From positions 1 to 11,226 of the forward strand of contig JAEZGB010000061.1 in NCBI GenBank assembly GCA_023437485.1: a DNA stretch of 11,226 nt. The letters run 5' to 3'. This DNA comes from Bacteroidota bacterium (GTDB lineage: Bacteria > Bacteroidota > Bacteroidia > Flavobacteriales > Flavobacteriaceae). Position numbers and translations under genes: made by a program. A model generated the notes under the pieces. It saw only the letters and a program-made list of their open reading frames with translations, made no database searches and was not told where the DNA came from. Shown here piece by piece: positions 6,938-11,226 of the stretch; positions within the stretch are counted from its first letter, which is position 1; each line of letters opens with the position of its first letter.

Positions 6938-7549
6938 TTACAATAAAACCTTATCGTGGCTCATCGCATGCCCTCCTTCATTCCAAAGGGTCAGGATGTC
7001 AGTGGCCACCGAGGCTCCGCTTCCTGCGGCGATGGCAAGTTGGCTCCTCCAACCGGCGAGGTTTCCGGCAACGTAAATGCCATCGGTGACTTTGTGGTCC
7101 TGATTGGCAAGCTGGATGCGATTTTTGTCTGGATTTGATTTGGCGTGCGGAATCACGTACTGCATCAGGCCTTCGATGAAAAATGTGTTGGCGTAACCCA
7201 CTGCAATCACGATCAGCTTGGCCTTGTAGGTCGATTTGTTGGTGGTAACCGTGAAATTGCCTGCCGAACCTTCTACTTTGAGCACCTTTTCATTTGGGAT
7301 CTGAATAACATGGGGGTAAAGCCGGTTGAGGTTTTCGATGCTTTCGGACATCAGTTCGGCGCCTGTCTTGCCGGGCGGAATGCCGTAAGCATTGTTGAAA
7401 AGCGCATTTTGCAGTGACGAGGTCTTTTGATGGGTCAGGATTCCGATCTGCTTAACGGCAACAAAAGGCTTTTTGACTGCGGACCCCAGGACCAGCGCAC
7501 AGGAGATTCCCGCGACACCGCCGCCCACAATCAGTACGTCAAACATCAT
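6938..7549 (-). CDS. Minimal FAD-dependent oxidoreductase (thioredoxin reductase-like FAD domain only)
   Basis: The 203-residue protein carries the dinucleotide-binding motif VGGGVAGIS (8-16), the second FAD motif VIAVGYA (114-120) and the C-terminal FAD-contact segment DGIYVAGNLAGW near 156-167 followed by AAGSGASVA. All are as in thioredoxin reductase-like flavoproteins. Thioredoxin reductases have about 310 residues, with an NADPH domain and a redox CxxC; here both are absent and FAD halves join directly. The only cysteine is C17. Reductant and substrate are unknown. It may start at 7549 or at the next codon, as two ATGs are adjacent. The ATG overlaps the stop of the 66-residue membrane protein gene (ATGA), implying translational coupling. 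Its stop adjoins a dispersed repeat. Confidence 0.85.
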   Translation of the reverse strand: MMFDVLIVGGGVAGISCALVLGSAVKKPFVAVKQIGILTHQKTSSLQNALFNNAYGIPPGKTGAELMSESIENLNRLYPHVIQIPNEKVLKVEGSAGNFTVTTNKSTYKAKLIVIAVGYANTFFIEGLMQYVIPHAKSNPDKNRIQLANQDHKVTDGIYVAGNLAGWRSQLAIAAGSGASVATDILTLWNEGGHAMSHDKVLL

Positions 7550-7746
7550 TTGTCGTTAAGTTTCTCTTCCAAAATTTTTGACATCCTGAAAATCAGCAGA
7601 ATGAATACCGCACAAAAAGAGGCGGCAATCCCGATCAGGGCAACCATGCTGTCGCCGTGAAAGAGATTCTCAAAATCCAAAAGCGTGATATTAAAGATGA
7701 TCAGGCCAAGAGCAAGCGCGACCAATATGTAAGTGAATAGTTTCAT
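7546..7746 (-). CDS. Small two-helix membrane protein, function unknown
   Basis: The 66-residue product has two hydrophobic segments, about 4-22 and 35-53, joined by an acidic loop and ending in a charged tail (SKILEEKLNDK). The long N-terminal segment could be a signal anchor, so a hairpin in the inner membrane is likely. I recognise it as a type often found in Flavobacteriaceae, but no function is known to me. Its four-base overlap with the FAD oxidoreductase gene and 38-bp distance from the MarC-family gene make a co-transcribed trio. It could be a membrane partner of the flavoprotein; that is inference from position alone. Confidence 0.8.
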   Translation of the reverse strand: MKLFTYILVALALGLIIFNITLLDFENLFHGDSMVALIGIAASFCAVFILLIFRMSKILEEKLNDK

Positions 7747-7784
7747 TACAGCAAATTCAGCAGGTAAAAGTAAGAAAATAGCCC

Positions 7785-8360
7785 CTAGGCAAAGAGTGCT
7801 TTAACATTCGCCGCAAATAATTTAACAGCGATGGCCAAAAGCACGACACCAAAGGCTTTTCGGATGATTCCGAGCCCGTTCTTCCCCAGTAATCGCTCGA
7901 TTCTGTTGGACGATTTGAGCACGATATATACCAGGATGATGTTGAGCACGATCGCAATAATGATGTTGATGGCCTGGTATTGCGCCCGAAGCGAGAGCAG
8001 CGTGGTCATGGTCCCGGCTCCGGCGATCAGCGGGAAGGCAATGGGCACGATGGACGCCGTCGAAGCTTCCTCGTCCCGATAAAGCCGAATGCCTAAAATC
8101 ATCTCGAGCGCCAGGAAAAAAAGCACAAACGAACCCGCCACGGCGAAAGAATTTACATCAATTCCGATCAGGTTTAAAATTTCCTCTCCAACAAAAAGAA
8201 AAACAATCATGATCAGGCAGGCCACAAGTGATGCCTTTTCTGACTCAATTTTTCCGTGCCGGCTCCGAAGGTCCACAATGATTGGGATGGAACCCACAAT
8301 GTCAATTACCGCAAACAATACCATGGTTACGGTTATCATTTCCCTGAAGTCGAAGTTCAT
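7785..8360 (-). CDS. MarC-family integral membrane protein
   Basis: The 191-residue protein has about six transmembrane segments and the MarC signatures: DIVGSIPI (20-27) in the first half and PIAFPLIAGAGTMTT (106-120) in the second, an inverted-repeat arrangement typical of the family. Length is slightly below the usual 200-220. The family was once linked to multiple antibiotic resistance, which was later withdrawn for E. coli MarC; its transport function is unproven. It is the first gene of a minus-strand operon with the two-helix protein and the FAD oxidoreductase. A TACCTTTG element is 13 nt before the ATG, and a heptamer array begins about 10 bp upstream of that element. Confidence 0.9.
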   Translation of the reverse strand: MNFDFREMITVTMVLFAVIDIVGSIPIIVDLRSRHGKIESEKASLVACLIMIVFLFVGEEILNLIGIDVNSFAVAGSFVLFFLALEMILGIRLYRDEEASTASIVPIAFPLIAGAGTMTTLLSLRAQYQAINIIIAIVLNIILVYIVLKSSNRIERLLGKNGLGIIRKAFGVVLLAIAVKLFAANVKALFA

Positions 8361-8373
8361 GTGAATGTTTTTG

Positions 8374-8381
8374 CAAAGGTA
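8374..8381 (-). promoter_or_regulatory. -7 promoter element TACCTTTG for the marC-like operon
   Basis: A perfect TAnnTTTG match on the minus strand with 13 nt to the ATG. The -33 position falls in the heptamer array and no TTG stands at 17-23 bp, so the repeat may have replaced or displaced the upstream element. Confidence 0.55.
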
Positions 8382-8391
8382 ATTTAAAGCG

Positions 8392-8481
8392 GTCAGCTGT
8401 CAGCTATTAGTTGTCAGTCATCAGTCATCAGTTGTCAGTTGTCAGTCGTCAGTCGTCAGTTGTCAGTCGTCAGTCATCAGT
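8392..8481. repeat. Heptamer tandem array, consensus RTCAGTY
   Basis: Twelve units stand exactly in phase at 7 bp, followed by a partial one: GTCAGCT twice, ATTAGTT, then nine of the type GTCAGTC, ATCAGTC, ATCAGTT or GTCAGTT. Variation is confined to the first and last positions of most units. The reverse complement of the same heptamer occurs in the nrdB-nrdA spacer. Confidence 0.95.
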
Positions 8482-8523
8482 ACGTTTCCGCTCTGCCCAG
8501 ATGTTTATTGGCAAGGCAGGCGC

Positions 8524-8603
8524 TTATGACCTTAAGACTTTATGACCTTAAGACTTTGTGACCTTGAGACTTTGTGACCTTGAGACTTTACGACCTTACG
8601 ACA
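8524..8603. repeat. Octamer tandem array, reverse complement of RGTCNTAA
   Basis: Ten in-phase units of 8 bp: TTATGACC and TTAAGACT alternate twice, then TTGTGACC and TTGAGACT alternate twice, then TTACGACC and TTACGACA. The alternation shows a 16-bp higher-order unit. On the minus strand these read GGTCATAA and AGTCTTAA, the word of the array at 1203-1274. Confidence 0.95.
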
Positions 8604-8723
8604 CTTGAGTTGTCAGTCATCAGTCGAATTAAAATATCCTAGGGTAGAAAACTTTAAAACTTGCGACTTTAAAAACCTGACTTGGTGAAGCCTCTCGTTT
8701 CTCCGTTCGACATTTAGCTTTCT

Positions 8724-8742
8724 CCGTTCGGCTTGGCCTCGT
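8724..8742 (-). repeat. Hairpin core copy upstream of the DUF3109 gene
   Basis: On the minus strand it reads ACGAGGCCAAGCCGAACGG: inner stem GGC/GCC, loop CAA, then GAA-CGG. The lead-in is formed by the ATGACGA-type heptamers of 8745-8772, in the same relative order as the AT-rich words before other copies. It does not follow a gene end. Confidence 0.65.
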
Positions 8743-8795
8743 GTGTCATTCGTCATTTATCATTCGTCAACTGTGTTAATTGGTAGATTTTCACA

Positions 8796-8825
8796 TTGAA
8801 TAATTGCCACATTAAACTACTTTTG
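8796..8825 (+). promoter_or_regulatory. Promoter of the DUF3109 gene (TTG, 19 bp, TACTTTTG), probably leaderless
   Basis: TTG at 8796-8798 and a perfect TAnnTTTG box at 8818-8825 are 19 bp apart, the ideal arrangement for Bacteroidota. Only 4 nt (CGCC) separate the box from the ATG at 8830, so transcription should begin at or within a base or two of the start codon. Confidence 0.7.
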
Positions 8826-8829
8826 CGCC

Positions 8830-9408
8830 ATGTTTCAACTTGGCAAAACCATTGTCTCTGAGGATATTCTGGAAAAGGAATTCGTTTGCAACCTATCTGC
8901 CTGCAAGGGTGGATGTTGCATCGACGGCGATGCGGGTGCTCCGTTGGCCGAATCTGAAAAGGTAATCCTCGAGGAAATTTACCCCGCGGTGAAACCTTTT
9001 TTGCGCCCCGAAGGTGTTGCCGCGATCGAGGAGCAGGGCACGTGGGTCATCGGTACCGACGGGACTCTTGAAACACCTCTTATAGATAATAAGGACTGTG
9101 CTTATGTAATCTTTGACGGGCAAACCGCGCTCTGCGGAATCGAACAGGCGTATAACCAAGGACTGATTTCCTGGAAAAAACCTGTATCGTGCCATCTGTA
9201 TCCCATCCGCGTCAAGGATTTCTTCGAATTTGCCGCCGTCAATTATGACCGATGGGAGATTTGCGATGACGCCTGCTCATTGGGCAAGGAACTCGAGGTT
9301 CCCGTCTATAAATTTGTAAAGGAGGCGCTGGTAAGACGATTCGGTGCCGACTGGTACGCCGAACTCGAAAAAGTGGCCGCCGAGCACAAAATGCAGTCCA
9401 CGCGATAG
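8830..9408 (+). CDS. DUF3109 family Cys-rich protein
   Basis: The 192-residue cytoplasmic protein has nine cysteines in a family-like layout: C20-x4-C25-x3-C29-C30 near the N-terminus, C90 and C102 in the middle, C121 in SCHLYPIR, and C145-x3-C149 (CDDAC). Such spacing suggests bound metal, zinc or an iron-sulfur cluster, as proposed for the related YkgJ-type Cys-rich families. The biochemical role of DUF3109 is unknown to me. It is followed 251 bp later by nrdB on the same strand; whether it helps the di-iron ribonucleotide reductase is an attractive guess from position and nothing more. The start at 8830 follows a strong promoter so closely that the mRNA is probably leaderless. Confidence 0.9.
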   Translation: MFQLGKTIVSEDILEKEFVCNLSACKGGCCIDGDAGAPLAESEKVILEEIYPAVKPFLRPEGVAAIEEQGTWVIGTDGTLETPLIDNKDCAYVIFDGQTALCGIEQAYNQGLISWKKPVSCHLYPIRVKDFFEFAAVNYDRWEICDDACSLGKELEVPVYKFVKEALVRRFGADWYAELEKVAAEHKMQSTR

Positions 9409-9659
9409 TAATTATCCAGCGTGCTTCTATCTTCCTCCAAGCCCTGTGATTACGGGGATTGTTTCTTTCTTCTGAAACCTAACTGCGTGATTTGCAGCAA
9501 TTTGAGTTAATTCGCAAAATACTCGAAATCATCACGGCGTTGTTAAAAACTATCTCCGATTGTGGAAAAATACCATTTTAAAAATCCGCTGCGATTGCCA
9601 ATCTTTGTAAACGCCGCCAAGGCTTAAAATTCTGTTAAAACCCTATAAAAATATTCCCC
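9409..9659. promoter_or_regulatory. Spacer and probable regulatory region before nrdB
   Basis: Unlike the other long spacers this one lacks 7/8-mer arrays. AATCTTTG at 9600-9607 fits TAnnTTTG at seven of eight positions and would give a leader of about 45 nt. CGTGAT (9486-9491) and ATCACG (9531-9536) are inverted, 39 nt apart. I looked for an NrdR box pair and saw none that fits. Confidence 0.35.
9442..9471 (+). terminator. Weak candidate terminator after the DUF3109 gene
   Basis: CCCTG-TGATTA-CGGGG can form a 5-bp stem (one T-G wobble) with a 6-nt loop, and is followed by the T-rich TTGTTTCTTTCTT. The stem is short, so this is tentative. Confidence 0.3.
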
Positions 9660-10637
9660 ATGTCAGCCACCGAACCCATTTTGCAGGAGAACAAAAACCG
9701 ATTCGTGATATTCCCCATCAAACACCACGACATTTGGGAATGGTATAAAAAAATGGAGGCGAGTTTTTGGACTGCCGAGGAAATTGACCTGCACCAGGAC
9801 CTTTCGGACTGGAACAATAAACTCAACGAAGACGAGAAATATTTCATAAAGCACATCCTGGCGTTCTTTGCGGCTTCCGACGGCATTGTCAATGAGAACC
9901 TGGCCGAGAATTTCGTTAACGAAGTGCAATACCCCGAAGCAAAGTTCTTCTATGGGTTTCAGATCATGATGGAGAACATCCACAGCGAAACCTATTCGCT
10001 TTTGATTGATACCTATGTCAAGGACGAGGTCGAAAAGAACCAGCTATTTCACGCCATCGAAGTGTTTCCCGCTATCCGCAAAAAGGCCGAGTGGGCGCTG
10101 AAGTGGATTTCATCCGATTCATTTGCCGAGAGGCTTATCGCCTTTGCGGCGGTGGAGGGCATCTTCTTCTCGGGTGCATTCTGCTCAATCTATTGGCTCA
10201 AAAAGCGCGGGCTGATGCCGGGCCTCACGTTCTCAAACGAACTGATTTCACGCGACGAAGGCGTCCACTGCGATTTCGCCGTCCACCTGCACAATCATCA
10301 TTTGGTTAACAAAGTGCCAAAAGCGCGCATTAAAGAAATTCTGACCAATGCCCTTGATATCGAGCGCGAATTCATTACTGAATCGCTTCCGGTATCGCTT
10401 ATCGGCATGAACGCCACGCTGATGACACAGTACCTCGAATTCGTAACCGACCGCCTATTGGTGGAACTGGGCTGCGACCGGGTGTACAATGCAACCAATC
10501 CATTTGATTTCATGGACATGATTTCGCTGCAGGGCAAGACCAACTTCTTTGAGAAGCGCGTCGCCGAATACCAAAAGGCCGGAGTCATGAACAATGATTC
10601 GGATGCGCAAAAAATATCGTTTGACGCGGACTTCTAA
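9660..10637 (+). CDS. nrdB: Class Ia ribonucleotide reductase, beta (radical) subunit
   Basis: The 325-residue R2 protein houses the di-iron tyrosyl-radical cofactor that starts reduction of ribonucleoside diphosphates. All ligands are in place: D74 in AASDG, E105 and H108 in MENIHSE, E166 in AAVEGIFF, and E200 and H203 in SRDEGVHCDF. The radical tyrosine is Y112, four residues after H108, so this is a classical tyrosyl-radical enzyme rather than a Tyr-less class Ic. The sequence is strikingly like eukaryotic R2 (GLMPGLTFSNELISRDEG, NPFDFM, LQGKTNFFEKRVAEYQ) and keeps the C-terminal DADF tail that docks on the alpha subunit. nrdA follows after 126 bp containing repeats and a hairpin. The start at 9660 gives the usual length for this subgroup. 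Confidence 0.97.
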   Translation: MSATEPILQENKNRFVIFPIKHHDIWEWYKKMEASFWTAEEIDLHQDLSDWNNKLNEDEKYFIKHILAFFAASDGIVNENLAENFVNEVQYPEAKFFYGFQIMMENIHSETYSLLIDTYVKDEVEKNQLFHAIEVFPAIRKKAEWALKWISSDSFAERLIAFAAVEGIFFSGAFCSIYWLKKRGLMPGLTFSNELISRDEGVHCDFAVHLHNHHLVNKVPKARIKEILTNALDIEREFITESLPVSLIGMNATLMTQYLEFVTDRLLVELGCDRVYNATNPFDFMDMISLQGKTNFFEKRVAEYQKAGVMNNDSDAQKISFDADF

Positions 10638-10763
10638 ATGGTTAATTAGCGAATTAGCCAAATAGCGAATTTGTCTGACGACTGATAACTGACAACTGAC
10701 AACTGTTTTCACAAATAACCCGATGCAGGGAAGGGATTTCCTGCCTCACAAACCCATCGACCT
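10638..10763. repeat. nrdB-nrdA spacer with octamer and heptamer repeats
   Basis: Eight bases after the nrdB stop, three octamers ATTAGCGA, ATTAGCCA and AATAGCGA (10645-10668) begin, the reverse complement of the words at 1290-1305. In-phase heptamers TCTGACG, ACTGATA, ACTGACA, ACTGACA and ACTGTTT (10674-10708) follow, the reverse complement of the array at 8392-8481. Since the two genes are very likely co-transcribed, the repeats would be present in mRNA. Confidence 0.9.
10725..10744 (+). promoter_or_regulatory. Hairpin in the leader of nrdA
   Basis: GCAGGGAA and TTTCCTGC (10737-10744) pair over 8 bp, with one G-T wobble, around a GGGA tetraloop. The hairpin ends 19 nt before the nrdA ATG. 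No T-run follows, so it is not an intrinsic terminator; it might affect translation, RNA processing or stability between the two subunit genes. Confidence 0.5.
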
Positions 10764-11226
10764 ATGTATGTAGTAAAGAGGAGCGGACAAAGAGAGCCGG
10801 TCATGTTTGACAAAATCACTGACAGAATTAAGAAATTGTGCTACGGCCTCAATGACCTGGTAGACGCCGTAAAGGTGGCCATGCGAGTCATTGAAGGGCT
10901 TTATGACGGTGTCACCACTTCGGAACTGGACAACCTGGCGGCCGAGACTGCAGCGTCCATGACTATCGCGCACCCCGATTATGCCCAGCTTGCGGCCCGC
11001 ATCGCGATCTCAAACCTGCACAAGAATACCAAGAAGTCGTTCAGCGAGACCATGTCAGACATGTACCACTACGTCAACCCGCGCACCGGGAAGAAGTCGC
11101 CGCTGTTGTCGGATGAGGTTTACGAGGTAATTAAGAACAACGCCGAATTCCTGGATTCGCACGTGATCTATAACCGCGATTTCAATTACGATTACTTCGG
11201 GTTCAAAACCCTCGAGCGTTCATACC
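10764..11226 (+). CDS. nrdA: Class Ia ribonucleotide reductase, alpha (catalytic) subunit, N-terminal part
   Basis: The frame opens at ATG 10764 and runs off the window after 154 codons. The N-terminus MYVVKRSGQREPVMFDKI followed by TDRIKKL is an ATP-cone, the allosteric activity domain that binds ATP or dATP. It is followed by the helical segment with AAETAASMTIAHPDYAQLAARI (about 54-75) and NLHKNTKKSFSETM, then LLSDEVYEVI and the HVIYNRDFNYDYFGFKTLERSY region leading to the catalytic barrel. This matches eukaryote-like class Ia alpha subunits, agreeing with the eukaryote-like R2 next to it. Catalytic cysteines lie beyond the edge. A second ATG at 10768 is in a different frame. Confidence 0.95.
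   Translation, partial: MYVVKRSGQREPVMFDKITDRIKKLCYGLNDLVDAVKVAMRVIEGLYDGVTTSELDNLAAETAASMTIAHPDYAQLAARIAISNLHKNTKKSFSETMSDMYHYVNPRTGKKSPLLSDEVYEVIKNNAEFLDSHVIYNRDFNYDYFGFKTLERSY

Larger units (their letters stand above)
8361..8829. repeat. 469-bp gene-free spacer with arrays, hairpin core and two divergent promoters
   Basis: Contents from left: the MarC promoter; the heptamer array 8392-8481; 8483-8523, unique sequence with a weak CTGCC/GGCAG inverted pair; the octamer array 8524-8603; a short return of the first heptamer, TTGTCAGTCATCAGT (8610-8624); an AT-rich stretch with GACTTTAA-like words (8645-8680); a partial TCTCCGTTCG at about 8700; the hairpin core 8724-8742 on the minus strand; four heptamers GTCATTC, GTCATTT, ATCATTC, GTCAACT (8745-8772); and the DUF3109 promoter. 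No reading frame here looks coding. Confidence 0.85.

Noticed and set aside
8498..8521. CTGCC/GGCAG inverted pair between the two arrays
   Set aside because: Only 5 bp with a long loop; such pairs are expected by chance.
8392..8603. CRISPR array
   Set aside because: The repeats are contiguous 7- and 8-bp units with no spacers, and no cas genes are near.

Overview
The window looks like a chromosomal segment of a Bacteroidota bacterium, most likely Flavobacteriaceae. The evidence is the set of protein types (a class I FBPase with a Flavobacteriia-like neighbourhood, an nrdB-nrdA pair with a eukaryote-like R2, a DUF3109 protein, an S41 protease), promoters of the form TAnnTTTG, and the near absence of Shine-Dalgarno sequences. 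This placement is by recognition, not by a search. The genes are housekeeping. I see no phage, transposase, CRISPR array, tRNA or rRNA.

Layout. 1-1148 (-): aspartate kinase, cut at its C-terminus by the window edge. 1355-1804 (-): SSAT-like acetyltransferase, divergent from fbp (1909-2922, +). fbp converges, with interlocked stop codons, on a two-gene minus-strand unit: a secreted Lys/Ala-rich coiled-coil protein (2919-3410) and a TerB-like protein (3450-3881). Divergent from this is a plus-strand operon: HupE/UreJ-like membrane protein, dCMP deaminase and S41 C-terminal processing protease (4018-6634). Converging on it is a minus-strand operon: MarC-family membrane protein, a 66-residue two-helix membrane protein and a minimal FAD oxidoreductase (8360 down to 6938). 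Last come a Cys-rich DUF3109 protein (8830-9408), nrdB (9660-10637) and the start of nrdA (10764 to the edge). dCMP deaminase and the class Ia ribonucleotide reductase both serve dNTP synthesis but lie in separate units.

The most unusual content is between the genes. Four spacers (1149-1354, 6635-6937, 8361-8829, 10638-10763) are built largely from short 'words' of exactly 7 or 8 bp, repeated in phase. The same words recur on both strands in spacers many kilobases apart. Three of the four spacers also carry a GC-rich hairpin core (CCG-A-GGC-nnn-GCC-GAA-CGG), five copies in all. Its inner stem is preserved by compensatory change in one copy. Two spacers share a 71-bp near-identical segment. 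Several copies start exactly at a stop codon in the sense direction, and one supplies the last four codons and the stop of the acetyltransferase gene. This looks like a dispersed composite intergenic repeat family and is the best candidate for something undescribed here. No unusual protein system is evident.
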